Notes: generated by a model not told the origin, from the sequence alone. A DNA stretch of 19,406 nucleotides from UBA9715 sp045614225 (GCA_045614225.1 JAZLCO010000098.1:1-19406), one strand, 5' to 3'. Positions 1-7,689 are shown, counted from the first letter of the stretch. Numbers and translations are program-made.

Positions 1-272
1 CCACCCCCATATCCAGAGACGAACAAACCCTCCCCAACGGAGGCAGCCGCCTGCAGAGTCGGCATATCGTCAGGACGATCGCCTTTCATGCCCAAGCGCT
101 CGAGACCGCATGCGATGGCACCAGACGACACGATGACAACCTGCCATCCAGCTTCGCGAACCGTACGCACCTGCGCTGCAAGCGTGCTCAGGTACTCATG
201 GTCGATGCGACCTGTCTCCGTCGTGAGCGTCGACGAACCGATTTTCACTACCAAGCGTTTTTGACTGCCCAA
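1..272 (-). CDS. proB: Glutamate 5-kinase, N-terminal part (runs off the left edge)
   Basis: Glutamate 5-kinase phosphorylates L-glutamate with ATP, the first step of cytoplasmic proline synthesis. About 90 residues are visible. I translated the strand by hand: a TTG start at 272-270 gives MGSQKRLVVKIGSSTLTTE, the amino-acid-kinase phosphate-binding start, then VVIVSSGAIACGLERLG and PTLQAAASVGEGL, both typical of ProB. The TTG start is chosen because it follows the Shine-Dalgarno-like AGGAAAGG and places the kinase motif at the usual distance from the N-terminus; no ATG lies in this frame upstream of the motif. The gene begins 41 bp after obg in the same direction, the common actinobacterial rplU-rpmA-obg-proB order. 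The C-terminal kinase part and any PUA domain lie outside the window. The family call is secure. Confidence 0.93.
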   Translation of the reverse strand, partial: MGSQKRLVVKIGSSTLTTETGRIDHEYLSTLAAQVRTVREAGWQVVIVSSGAIACGLERLGMKGDRPDDMPTLQAAASVGEGLFVSGYGG

Positions 273-313
273 CGTCTGAACCTTTCCTAAAATCCAGCAA
301 AACCATTGCCAGA

Positions 314-1708
314 CTATTCATCCAACTCGGCAAATATGTCCTCTGCCATGCGTGCCGACTCGTAGTCGAAGGCGTAGCCCATGATATGGATCTCGTCACC
401 ATCGCACGCGCCCGCCTCGTCGAGGGCCCGATCAACACCAATGCGCTTCAGACGATGCTGGAGATACGCGATGGCCTCCTCGTTCTCGAAGTCGGTCTGA
501 ACGACCATTCGCTCGACACGAGGACCGACAACGCGGAACACATGACGCGAAAGACGCACGATTTCGAATGCAGCATCGCGCGTTTGACGACGGTGCTCCC
601 ACACGTAATCGAACTCCTCCTCAGCAGCCTGTTCGGCACGCGCTGCCTCGCGCAATTCGTGAACTTTGATGGCGATTGCCGCTTTCAAGCCTTCGACACC
701 TTCGCCCGTCAAAGCGCTGATGCGGTAGAGCTTCGGGTCGATGGGACTATCGGCAAACTCATCACCACCAGCTGCAGCGATGGAATCTTCGCGCACCTTG
801 GCAGCCAGCTTCTCGCATACCTCTTCGGTACCAGGCACGTCGATCTTGTTTGCCACGACGATGCGCGGACGACTTGCCAACTCGTCGGCATACAAAGCGA
901 GCTCGCGGTTGATGATGTCGTAATCGTTGAGAGGGTCACGCCCCTCCCAATCGCCCGTCAGGTCGACAATGTGAACGATGAGGGCCGTGCGCTCGATATG
1001 ACGCAGGAACTCATGTCCGAGGCCGCGTCCCTCATGAGCACCTTCGATGAGGCCCGGCACGTCCGCTGCGACGAAGCTGTAATCACCTGAGACGGCCACA
1101 CCCAAGTTGGGCACGAGCGTCGTGAACGGATAGTTGCCGATCTTCGGCCGCGCTGCCGAAATCTTCGCGATGAACGACGACTTGCCGGCCGAAGGCATGC
1201 CCACAAGAGCAGCATCGGCCATGAGCTTCATCTCAAGCTGAATCCAGCCCTCTTGAGCCGGCTCACCCAACTCGGCGAACGCGGGAGCGCGGCGCGTCGG
1301 TGTCACGAAATGCGTGTTTCCACGACCACCCATACCGCCCGGCATGACGATGACTTTCTGGCCGTCGCGCACCAGATCAGCGATGGTCTCGCCCGTCTCC
1401 TTCGTCTCTTCGTCGTACTCGCGCACGACCGTGCCGACCGGCACCTTGAGCACTAAGTCCTCGCCTCGGGCGCCATGCATCTTCGAGCCCTTGCCATGTG
1501 TGCCGCGCTGCGCTTTGAAATGATGCTTAAAACGATAATCGATCAGCGACGACAAACTGGCATCAGCTTGGACGACGACGTCTCCGCCGTGCCCGCCGTC
1601 ACCGCCGTCAGGCCCGCCTTTGGGCACGTGTGCTTCTCGGCGGAACGACATGCAACCAGCGCCGCCGTCGCCACCCTTCACGAATATGTTTACTTTGTCT
1701 ACGAACAT
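314..1708 (-). CDS. obg: GTPase Obg/CgtA, ribosome-assembly factor
   Basis: Obg is an essential GTPase that binds the 50S subunit late in its maturation and links it to the stringent response. The 464 residues show the full family layout. The glycine-rich Obg fold is at about 1-158 (VKGGDGGAGCMSFRREAHVP near the start). The G domain has G1 GMPSAGKS at 170-177, G3 DVPGLIEGAHEGRGLGHEF from 216, G4 NKID at 287-290 and G5 SALTG near 331. A C-terminal OCT domain follows at about 380-445 (FRVVGPRVERMV). The ATG at 1708 gives the canonical MFVDKVNIFVKGG start. No Shine-Dalgarno precedes it; a TAGAAT hexamer lies only 9 nt upstream, so a very short leader is possible in addition to readthrough from rpmA. 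proB follows 41 bp downstream. Confidence 0.97.
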   Translation of the reverse strand: MFVDKVNIFVKGGDGGAGCMSFRREAHVPKGGPDGGDGGHGGDVVVQADASLSSLIDYRFKHHFKAQRGTHGKGSKMHGARGEDLVLKVPVGTVVREYDEETKETGETIADLVRDGQKVIVMPGGMGGRGNTHFVTPTRRAPAFAELGEPAQEGWIQLEMKLMADAALVGMPSAGKSSFIAKISAARPKIGNYPFTTLVPNLGVAVSGDYSFVAADVPGLIEGAHEGRGLGHEFLRHIERTALIVHIVDLTGDWEGRDPLNDYDIINRELALYADELASRPRIVVANKIDVPGTEEVCEKLAAKVREDSIAAAGGDEFADSPIDPKLYRISALTGEGVEGLKAAIAIKVHELREAARAEQAAEEEFDYVWEHRRQTRDAAFEIVRLSRHVFRVVGPRVERMVVQTDFENEEAIAYLQHRLKRIGVDRALDEAGACDGDEIHIMGYAFDYESARMAEDIFAELDE

Positions 1709-1717
1709 GTTGACCCA

Positions 1718-1723
1718 ATTCTA
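1718..1723 (-). promoter_or_regulatory. Possible -10 hexamer for obg (near-leaderless)
   Basis: On the minus strand TAGAAT (5 of 6 matches to TATAAT) is followed by 9 nt and then the obg ATG. No convincing -35 or Shine-Dalgarno is visible. A transcript from here would have a leader of only a few bases. This is weak evidence taken alone; it gains some weight from the tighter 7-nt arrangement seen twice elsewhere in the window. Confidence 0.35.
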
Positions 1724-1730
1724 AATGAAA

Positions 1731-1756
1731 CGTGCCCCTCGTAACCGAAGGGCACG
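1731..1756 (-). terminator. Hairpin between rpmA and obg (terminator or attenuator)
   Basis: Arms 1731-1741 and 1746-1756 pair over 11 positions with one mismatch around the loop TAAC. In the minus-strand transcript the stem is followed by the U-rich stretch TTTCATTT. It sits between the ribosomal protein genes and obg, where partial termination would lower obg/proB expression relative to rplU-rpmA. The U-tract is interrupted, so termination is probably incomplete. Confidence 0.55.
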
Positions 1757-1782
1757 CCACGTAACAGATTTTCAGCAGCCGT

Positions 1783-2052
1783 CTACGCTTCGGCTTCTTC
1801 AGCCTCGAGCGGACGAACATGGATGCGACGCTTCACGCCACGGGTGAAGACCAGATGACCGTCGCACTTCGCGAACAGCGTGTCGTCCTTGCCACGACCG
1901 ACGTTCTCGCCGGGATGGAACTTCGTGCCGCGCTGACGCACGATGATGTTGCCAGCCTTCACGTACTCGCCAGCAAACTTCTTGACGCCAAGTCGCTGTG
2001 CGTGGGAGTCGCGACCGTTACGGGATGAACCAAGACCCTTCTTATGTGCCAT
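1783..2052 (-). CDS. rpmA: 50S ribosomal protein L27
   Basis: L27 lies near the peptidyl-transferase centre of the 50S subunit, where its N-terminal tail reaches tRNA. The 89-residue product begins MAHKKGLGSSRNGRDSHAQ and continues with FAGEYVKAGNIIVRQRGTKF and HPGENVGRGKDDTLFA, which is L27 throughout. The tail starts directly at AHKKG, so there is no N-terminal extension of the kind removed by the Prp protease in Firmicutes. The start is supported by a strong Shine-Dalgarno (GGGGAG, about 8 nt before the ATG). It lies 18 bp after rplU. The acidic C-terminal tail (EAEEAEA) is low-complexity. Confidence 0.98.
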   Translation of the reverse strand: MAHKKGLGSSRNGRDSHAQRLGVKKFAGEYVKAGNIIVRQRGTKFHPGENVGRGKDDTLFAKCDGHLVFTRGVKRRIHVRPLEAEEAEA

Positions 2053-2070
2053 GTCTTATCTCCCCTTCCT

Positions 2071-2436
2071 TTATTCCTCGGAAGCGGCTTCCTCGGCCTT
2101 GGCGGCCTTGGCGGGAGCCTCGTACTTGTCGGCACCGACAGCGGTGATGCGCACCTTGGTGAGCTGCTGACGATGGCCCTTGAGCTTCTTGTAGCCCTTG
2201 CGCTTCTTGAACTTGAAGACCATCTGCTTCTTGCCCTTGTACTGATCGAGCACTTCGGCGGTAACCTTCGTGGCAGCAGCCTTCTCGGGATTGGCCTCGA
2301 TTGCGTCGCCGTCGACAACGCAGATCACGGGGAGCTCGACCGTTTCGCCGACCTCGACGGCGAGCTTCTCGATGCTGATCACATCGCCCGCAGAAACCTT
2401 ATACTGCTTGCCACCCGTTTTCACAATTGCATACAT
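2071..2436 (-). CDS. rplU: 50S ribosomal protein L21
   Basis: L21 is a 23S rRNA-binding protein of the large subunit. The start is the ATG at 2436, giving MYAIVKTGGKQYKVSAGDVI, the canonical N-terminus, preceded at good spacing by AAGGAGAA. The open frame extends 10 codons further upstream, but that ATG would add non-family residues and leave this strong ribosome-binding site inside the gene. The product is 121 residues against about 103 for typical L21. The extra length is a C-terminal Ala/Glu/Lys tail after about residue 104. KKRKGYKKLKGHRQQLT marks the conserved C-terminal RNA-binding part. It is the first gene of the rplU-rpmA-obg-proB operon. Confidence 0.97.
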   Translation of the reverse strand: MYAIVKTGGKQYKVSAGDVISIEKLAVEVGETVELPVICVVDGDAIEANPEKAAATKVTAEVLDQYKGKKQMVFKFKKRKGYKKLKGHRQQLTKVRITAVGADKYEAPAKAAKAEEAASEE

Positions 2437-2511
2437 GAACAATTCTCCTTGCTTTTCAGCGTTCATTTCCTACACGACGACACGTAAGGGTGTGGACGCG
2501 CCATCTGTGCT

Positions 2512-2529
2512 TTGCGCATTTAAGCGCAA
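2512..2529 (-). promoter_or_regulatory. Leader hairpin in the rplU 5' untranslated region
   Basis: A perfect 6-bp inverted repeat (TTGCGC and GCGCAA) with a 6-nt A/T loop lies a few bases downstream of the likely transcription start of rplU and about 75 nt before its ATG. Ribosomal protein operons are often autoregulated through leader structures, and an L21 leader is a known RNA family in Firmicutes. I do not recognise this hairpin as a member; the structure is seen, the function is inferred. Confidence 0.4.
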
Positions 2530-2535
2530 GAAAGT

Positions 2536-2564
2536 ATGTTATCTGGGAACTATCCGCAAGTCAA
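2536..2564 (-). promoter_or_regulatory. Promoter of rplU-rpmA-obg-proB
   Basis: On the minus strand a -35 TTGACT (5 of 6 to consensus, 2559-2564) is followed by a 17-bp spacer and a -10 TAACAT (4 of 6, 2536-2541). Transcription would start near 2530 and give a leader of roughly 95 nt ahead of the rplU ATG. This is the best -35/-10 pair I see in the window. Confidence 0.65.
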
Positions 2565-2602
2565 CCGCCAAATGTGGATGTTCCGTGGGTGCTTGAAGGA
2601 GA

Positions 2603-2755
2603 GCCGCCGCAGGCCTGCCGGAACGGCCGGGGTACGCTCGCCGCGTCGTCGTCGCGAACTAACTTTTCTGCCAAATGCAGGCAGAAAAGTGGATTTCACT
2701 CCTCCTTTGGCTTGACCTCGCTTAACCCGGCTGTTCCGGCGGGCTTGCGGCGACA
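2603..2755. repeat. Nested inverted-repeat element between polA and rplU
   Basis: The outer arms (2603-2631 and 2727-2755, 29 nt each) are imperfect inverted copies agreeing at about 25 of 29 positions. Inside lies a second, perfect 11-bp inverted repeat (ACTTTTCTGCC and its complement) around a 7-nt loop, near 2658-2686. The element begins 3 bp beyond the polA stop codon. It may act as the polA terminator, but neither strand has a clear U-tract, and its size and nesting resemble a REP/MITE-type intergenic element. Apart from the rplU promoter and leader, I see nothing else in the 320-bp gap. Confidence 0.65.
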
Positions 2756-2757
2756 TC

Positions 2758-5394
2758 TTAATGCGCTTCGGCCCAGGTGTCGCCCCAAGAGACGTCTGCG
2801 ATGAGGGGCACGCTCAGCTTGGCAACGTTTTCCATTGCGTCTTTCACCATTGCGCTTAAACGTTCGATCTCGTGCTCGGGAACCGAGAAGTCCAACTCGT
2901 CATGGACTTGGATGAGCAAACGGGCTTCGAATTCCTCCTCGATGAGGCGTCTTGCGACCTCGTTCATGGCCATCTTGATAATGTCCGCCGCACTGCCTTG
3001 CATGGGATGATTCATGGCCGTGCGCTCGCCAAACCCGCGCTGCACGGCATTGCGGGCGGCAAGCTCGGGGATATGGCGGCGTCTACCGAACATGGTTTCG
3101 GCATAGCCCTTCTCCTTTGCGACGGCAATCGTTTCATCGAGGTAGGCACGCACGCCCGGATACGCCTCGAAGTAGCGATCAATCATCTCTTTCGCTTCGA
3201 ACATGGGAATCTCGAGGCTCTGCGCCAAGCCGAATGCCTGCTGACCGTATACGATTCCGAAATTAACGGCTTTTGCTCGGCTGCGCATCTGAGGCGTCAC
3301 CTCATCGACAGGCACGCCAAACACGCGCGCTGCCGTCGTTGCGTGGAAATCAGCACCCGAATTGAACGCAGCTACGAGATGTTCGTCATTTGACAGATGA
3401 GCCAACAAGCGCAGCTCGATCTGCGAATAGTCAGCTGACAAGAACTTGTCCCCCGGATTCAGTGCTCCGAAGCAGGCGCGGATCTTGCGCCCGAAATCGG
3501 TGCGCACGGGAATGTTTTGCAAGTTGGGATCTGACGAGGACAGACGTCCTGTCGACGTCACGGTCTCGTTGAACGACGTATGCACACGCCCGTCTCCGTA
3601 GCGTCGGGCGATATTGGGCAGCGCATCAATATAGGTGGACTTGATCTTTGCATACTCGCGGTAGTGGATCACGGTTGCGGGCAGCTCGTGGATCTCGGAC
3701 AGCTTCTTGAGAACCTGCGCATCGGTCGAGTAGCCGCTCTTCGTCTTCTTCCCATGCGGAAGCTGGAGCACTTCGAACAGGATATGCCCGAGCTGCTTGG
3801 GCGAATCGACGTTGAACTCCTCGCCCGCAAGCTCGTATATCTTCGCTTTCAGCTCGTCGATTTCAACTTGGGTGCTTGCACCGAGATCGGCAAGCGCCTT
3901 TGAGTCGATGGGCGCACCGTTGCGCTCCATCATTGTGAGCACGCCGACAAGTGGCAAATCGATGTCGCGATACACGTTCGCCGTTCCATCGGCCTCGAGT
4001 TTGCTCTCAAGCACCGGAACCAGAGCGGCGACGATTTGCGCTTCGATACTCGCAGCCTCCTTGTCGTCATGCGCCTCGGGAACAGCCATGTCGAGATGTG
4101 CTTCAGCCAACGCTTCAAGTGGATACTTCCCTGCAGACGAATTCAACACGTAAGCAGCGAGCGCCACATCGAATGCATCGCAATCGAGCACGTCAGCTTC
4201 AGAAAGAAGCGCACTTTCCGAAGAATCAACTGGATACACTTCGTGCAACGCCGCTTTCGCGTCGAGAGCAGCAAACGAGCCTTCTTTTGCAATGCGTGCA
4301 AATATCGAAAGGGCCTCGTCACTTTCGACGAGGGCAACGCCTTGGAAAGTTGTGACGGCAAGGGTGATTTCGGGGGCGAACAGCGATTCTTGCGTTGGCT
4401 TCGAGAACGCCACGCTCATGCGCTCGCCTTCGGACAGCGCATGCTCGATGATGGCGAGCGCCTCTTTGCCCTCTACGGCCTCTGCGAGTTCGAATGCGGG
4501 AGCGGCAGGCGCTACGCCTTCTTGCCCAACGAGTTTCAACAACTTGTCGAGGTGGGCGCTGAAGCGGATTGCCTTGTACGCTTCAGTGACCGTCTCTATG
4601 TCGAAAGACGGCCACGACACTTCATCGACATCGAGTTCGAAATCGAGATCGGTCACAATCGTCGCAATCTTGCGCGATAGGAACGCAAGCTCGCGGTTGT
4701 CGCGGATGTTCTCGAGCTGCTTGCCCTTGAGTTTGTCAAGGTTCTCGTACACACCTTCCATCGACCCGTATTGAGAAAGCAGCTTCTGAGCAGACTTGGG
4801 CCCAATACCCGGCACGCCTGGGATGTTATCCGATGAATCGCCCATGAAACCCAGGTAATCGGGGAACTGCGATGGCGTGATGCCGTATTTTTCCTCGACC
4901 ATCTCGGGGTCGTAGATCACAACGTCGGTTATGCCCTTCTTTGTTGTCACGACATGGGTGAGGTCGGTCACGAGCTGATTGACGTCCTTGTCACCCGAGA
5001 CGAGCAGCGTCTGATACCCCTTCGCCTCATCGCGCGCCGCCACAGTGCCCAAAATGTCGTCGCCTTCCCAACCCTTCACTTTCACGACAGGGATGTTCAT
5101 CGACTCGAGAAGGCTTTCGATGATGGGAAACTGACAACGCAGCTCGTCGTCCATGGGCGGACGTTGTGCCTTGTATTGCTCGAGGGCCTCGATGCGGAAC
5201 TGCGGTTTGCCCGCGTCAAAGGCGCACACGATGCCGTCAGGTTGCGCCATCTCGATGAACTTGAAGAGCATCGAGCAGAAGCCGAAAACGGCGTTCGTCG
5301 GCGTGCCGTCGGGCGCGTTCATGGTGGGCGGCACGGCATGGTATGCGCGGTGCATGAGCGAATTGCCATCGATTACAGCGATTGTCTTGGGCAT
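2758..5394 (-). CDS. polA: DNA polymerase I (5'-nuclease plus polymerase)
   Basis: DNA polymerase I removes RNA primers and fills gaps in replication and repair. The 878 residues comprise an N-terminal 5'-3' exonuclease/FEN domain (about 1-290; IDGNSLMHRAYHA, KGWEGDDILGT, GVPGIGPKSAQKLL), a middle 3'-5' exonuclease-like domain (about 310-470), and a C-terminal family A polymerase. Polymerase motifs are intact: motif A DYSQIELRLLAH from 655, the O-helix with R704, K708, F712 and Y716-G717, and motif C QVHDELDF at 829-836. The middle domain lacks the DxE metal-binding motif, so proofreading is probably absent, as in Bacillus PolA. The ATG at 5394 follows AAGGGGAG. A TATACT hexamer at 5433-5438 may be its -10. 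Confidence 0.97.
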   Translation of the reverse strand: MPKTIAVIDGNSLMHRAYHAVPPTMNAPDGTPTNAVFGFCSMLFKFIEMAQPDGIVCAFDAGKPQFRIEALEQYKAQRPPMDDELRCQFPIIESLLESMNIPVVKVKGWEGDDILGTVAARDEAKGYQTLLVSGDKDVNQLVTDLTHVVTTKKGITDVVIYDPEMVEEKYGITPSQFPDYLGFMGDSSDNIPGVPGIGPKSAQKLLSQYGSMEGVYENLDKLKGKQLENIRDNRELAFLSRKIATIVTDLDFELDVDEVSWPSFDIETVTEAYKAIRFSAHLDKLLKLVGQEGVAPAAPAFELAEAVEGKEALAIIEHALSEGERMSVAFSKPTQESLFAPEITLAVTTFQGVALVESDEALSIFARIAKEGSFAALDAKAALHEVYPVDSSESALLSEADVLDCDAFDVALAAYVLNSSAGKYPLEALAEAHLDMAVPEAHDDKEAASIEAQIVAALVPVLESKLEADGTANVYRDIDLPLVGVLTMMERNGAPIDSKALADLGASTQVEIDELKAKIYELAGEEFNVDSPKQLGHILFEVLQLPHGKKTKSGYSTDAQVLKKLSEIHELPATVIHYREYAKIKSTYIDALPNIARRYGDGRVHTSFNETVTSTGRLSSSDPNLQNIPVRTDFGRKIRACFGALNPGDKFLSADYSQIELRLLAHLSNDEHLVAAFNSGADFHATTAARVFGVPVDEVTPQMRSRAKAVNFGIVYGQQAFGLAQSLEIPMFEAKEMIDRYFEAYPGVRAYLDETIAVAKEKGYAETMFGRRRHIPELAARNAVQRGFGERTAMNHPMQGSAADIIKMAMNEVARRLIEEEFEARLLIQVHDELDFSVPEHEIERLSAMVKDAMENVAKLSVPLIADVSWGDTWAEAH

Positions 5395-5432
5395 AGGGCT
5401 CCCCTTCGCGATTCGTTTGTGTGTTTGATTTC

Positions 5433-5438
5433 AGTATA
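5433..5438 (-). promoter_or_regulatory. Possible -10 hexamer for polA
   Basis: TATACT (5 of 6 to TATAAT) on the minus strand, about 38 bp upstream of the polA ATG. No good -35 lies 16-18 bp further upstream, so this is tentative. Confidence 0.35.
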
Positions 5439-5484
5439 CCTGGATGGAGCAACGCGCGAATCGATGCGCATCAGACAAACGAGC

Positions 5485-5509
5485 AACCAAAAAGGAACGG
5501 TTTTTGGTT
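5485..5509 (-). terminator. A/T-rich hairpin after the GlnR-like gene
   Basis: AACCAAAAA and TTTTTGGTT form a perfect 9-bp inverted repeat around a 7-nt loop, 10 bp past the stop codon of the regulator gene. It could end the glnA-regulator transcript before polA. The stem is A/T-rich and lacks a separate U-tract, so it would be a weak terminator. Confidence 0.4.
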
Positions 5510-5518
5510 ATGAACCTT

Positions 5519-6187
5519 CTACGCACTCCAGAGGTAGCCGACACCACGCACGGTCTCGAGACGCTGAGCCAATTCGGGACCGAGCTTCGCACGGATACGA
5601 CGAACATGCACGTCAACCGTGCGCGAGCCACCGTAGTAGTCGAAACCCCATACGTGCTGCAAGAGCGCATCGCGCGAGAACGTGCGGCCGGGATGACGCA
5701 CGAGGAACGACAACAACGCATACTCGAGGTAGGTGAAATCGATGGGCTTGTCCGAAACGAGCACTTGATACGTCGCGAGGTTGATGGTCATGTGGTCGAC
5801 GACAATCAGATCCGACGACCCGATAGCCTCTTCATCGTTCAGCAATCGCTTGACGCGCACTGCGCATTCCGCAGCACTTGCCCCATGTACGACGAAGTCG
5901 CTCGGCGCACCAGTGGGAAGCCGCAGGTTCTCGGCATCGTCTTCGTTGACGATCACCAAGATGGGACAGCCTCTCTCGTCGGCGATTGAGATGACCTCAT
6001 CGGTCCTGTCGGCCGCCGAACCGCGCGACTCGAAGATGATGAGATCGGAATGAGCCGTCGATGCAAGCAGCTTTTTGATCTGAACCGTCGAGCCCGCGGC
6101 TATCTCGACGCCGAACGTTGAAAGAACTTGCTGGAACTTGTAGGCATTATCCAAGCTGTCGGCTATGAAGACGACTTTCTTCTTCAT
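5519..6187 (-). CDS. GlnR-like OmpR-family regulator with degenerate receiver
   Basis: This 222-residue protein has an N-terminal receiver-like domain (about 1-118) and a C-terminal OmpR/PhoB winged helix (about 125-222; TYLEYALLSFLVRHPGRTFS, WGFDYYGGSRTVDVHVRRIR, TVRGVGYLW). The DNA-binding half closely resembles actinobacterial GlnR. The receiver lacks the usual phosphorylation site: in SDLIIFESRG the expected Asp is Glu (E53), the usual Lys-Pro near residue 101 is His-Gly, and the N-terminal acidic pair is reduced to one Asp (D10). Phosphorelay control is therefore unlikely, as in GlnR. Its ATG directly follows the glnA stop codon with no intervening base, implying translational coupling. 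The likely role is transcriptional control of nitrogen assimilation, including glnA. The fold is certain; the GlnR assignment rests on similarity and context. Confidence 0.85.
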   Translation of the reverse strand: MKKKVVFIADSLDNAYKFQQVLSTFGVEIAAGSTVQIKKLLASTAHSDLIIFESRGSAADRTDEVISIADERGCPILVIVNEDDAENLRLPTGAPSDFVVHGASAAECAVRVKRLLNDEEAIGSSDLIVVDHMTINLATYQVLVSDKPIDFTYLEYALLSFLVRHPGRTFSRDALLQHVWGFDYYGGSRTVDVHVRRIRAKLGPELAQRLETVRGVGYLWSA

Positions 6188-7525
6188 CTAGAGCACCGCC
6201 AGGTAACGATCGAGCTCCCAAGGGCTTACATGAGTCAGATATTCGACCCACTCGGCGCGTTTCGTCTCGACGAGATACGAGTGAATATGGTCGCCGAGCA
6301 CCTTACGCATGAGTTCAGACGATTCGAAGCGTTTAACCGCCTCGCCGAGGTTTGCAGGAAGTCTCTTGAGCCCCGCCTCATGCATCGCCTTGGGCGAGTA
6401 GTCGAACAGGTTCTTATCCTCAATTGGATCGGCCAGCTCAAGGCCTTCTTCGATACCAGCAAGTCCCGCTGCGAGCATGACCGCGAATGCGAGATAAGGA
6501 TTAGCTGCAGGATCAGGGCTTCGCAGCTCAACACGACATGCATCAGCTTGACCGGGACGATATCCGGGCACACGCAAGAGCGTCGAACGATTCGTGCGCG
6601 CCCACGAGAGGCGCGACGGGGTTTCGTCGGTTGCTATGAGCCGCTTGTATGAATTGACGTTTTGATTGGTGATCAGGCAAAACTCAGGAGCGTATTTCAG
6701 AATGCCCGCGATATAGCGCTTGGCCGTCTCCGACAGGTTGTAACCACTCGGATCGTCTTCGTCGAAGAACAGGTTGTTGCCGTCGGAGTCGACAAGGCTC
6801 TGATGCACGTGCATGCCACTTCCTGGCGCATCGGCAAGGGGCTTGGGCATGAACGAGGCATACACGCCGTGCTCGACGGCAATCTCCTTGACGACGAGCT
6901 TGTGCGTCATCACCGCATCTGCCATCGACAATGCATCGGTGTAACGCAGGTCGATTTCGTGCTGCGAAGGACCGCTTTCGTGATGCGAATACTCGACGGG
7001 AATGCCCATTTTCTCAAGAGCAAGCACCGTGTCGCGGCGCAGGTCGGAAGCATAGTCGAGACTTGTCAAATCGAAATAGCCACCGCGGTCGAGCGGCTCA
7101 GGTTCTGTCTGGCTCTTGAAGTAGTAGAACTCTAGCTCGGGGCCAACGTTGAACATGTAACCCGACTCAGCCGCCTTGTCTACCATGCGGCGCAAGACAT
7201 TGCGCGGGTCACCCTCGAATGCGGTGCCATCAGGCATGCGGATATCGCAGAACATGCGCGCAACGGCATTCGACGACGGACGCCAAGGCAGAACCTGGAA
7301 CGTCGATGGATCAGGAAAAGCGAGCATGTCGGATTCTTCGGTGGGGCTGAAGCCGGCGATGCAGCTGCCGTCAAAGCCCATACCCTCCTGAAATGCGCCT
7401 TCGATTTCGGAAGGAGATACTGCGAACGATTTCATCGTGCCAAGCACGTCCGTGAACCACAGGCGCACGAAATGCACGTCGCGGCTCTTGATCGTCTTCA
7501 TCACAAAATCTTGCTCGGGATTCAT
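6188..7525 (-). CDS. glnA: Glutamine synthetase type I (alpha-like)
   Basis: Glutamine synthetase makes glutamine from glutamate, ammonia and ATP and is the main entry point for nitrogen; GSI enzymes form cytoplasmic dodecamers. Visible motifs include the beta-grasp part LWFTDVLGTMKSF, the substrate/metal segments FNVGPELEFYYF, SHHESGPSQHEIDLRY and GSGMHVHQSL, NSYKRLIATDETP, and VELRSPDPAANPYLAFA. At the position of the adenylylation Tyr of GSI-beta enzymes the sequence reads NLFDYSPKAM, so regulation by adenylylation is not expected; the 445-residue length fits GSI-alpha. Two in-frame ATGs exist two codons apart. I chose the second (7525) because AAGGA then sits 6 nt upstream, while the first (7531) is almost on top of it. 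The GlnR-like gene follows with zero spacing. Confidence 0.95.
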   Translation of the reverse strand: MNPEQDFVMKTIKSRDVHFVRLWFTDVLGTMKSFAVSPSEIEGAFQEGMGFDGSCIAGFSPTEESDMLAFPDPSTFQVLPWRPSSNAVARMFCDIRMPDGTAFEGDPRNVLRRMVDKAAESGYMFNVGPELEFYYFKSQTEPEPLDRGGYFDLTSLDYASDLRRDTVLALEKMGIPVEYSHHESGPSQHEIDLRYTDALSMADAVMTHKLVVKEIAVEHGVYASFMPKPLADAPGSGMHVHQSLVDSDGNNLFFDEDDPSGYNLSETAKRYIAGILKYAPEFCLITNQNVNSYKRLIATDETPSRLSWARTNRSTLLRVPGYRPGQADACRVELRSPDPAANPYLAFAVMLAAGLAGIEEGLELADPIEDKNLFDYSPKAMHEAGLKRLPANLGEAVKRFESSELMRKVLGDHIHSYLVETKRAEWVEYLTHVSPWELDRYLAVL

Positions 7526-7531
7526 GTCCAT

Positions 7532-7689
7532 TCCTTCCGAGATTGGCGATATCGTCCATTTTAGATATACGTTGTATGCTACGCATCAATCACAAAACAT
7601 GACCGCTTTTCACGCACAATTAACGGAAATGACGTGTCGTTCTTCGGATCTTCCGCTACACGGTCCTCACGAATGCGTTTCTGAAATGG
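7532..7689. promoter_or_regulatory. Divergent control region between glnA and the ChW lysozyme gene
   Basis: This gap drives glnA leftward and the lysozyme gene rightward. On the glnA side an A/T-rich stretch near 7557-7570 offers -10-like hexamers (TAAAAT, TATATC) without a convincing -35. A short inverted repeat, ATGC-TAC-GCAT, near 7576-7586 lies at the position of a possible operator. I could not match a clear GlnR box by eye. Confidence 0.4.

Noticed and set aside
386..1090. 234-codon plus-strand frame opposite obg
   Set aside because: It is antisense to a complete, conserved GTPase gene and shows no recognisable domain.
2437..2466. Ten-codon N-terminal extension of L21
   Set aside because: Family members start at MYAIVKTGGKQ, and the strong Shine-Dalgarno lies just upstream of that Met.
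7576..7625. GlnR operator upstream of glnA
   Set aside because: Some partial matches to the actinobacterial GlnR box occur, but none with the correct spacing and core that I could defend by eye.
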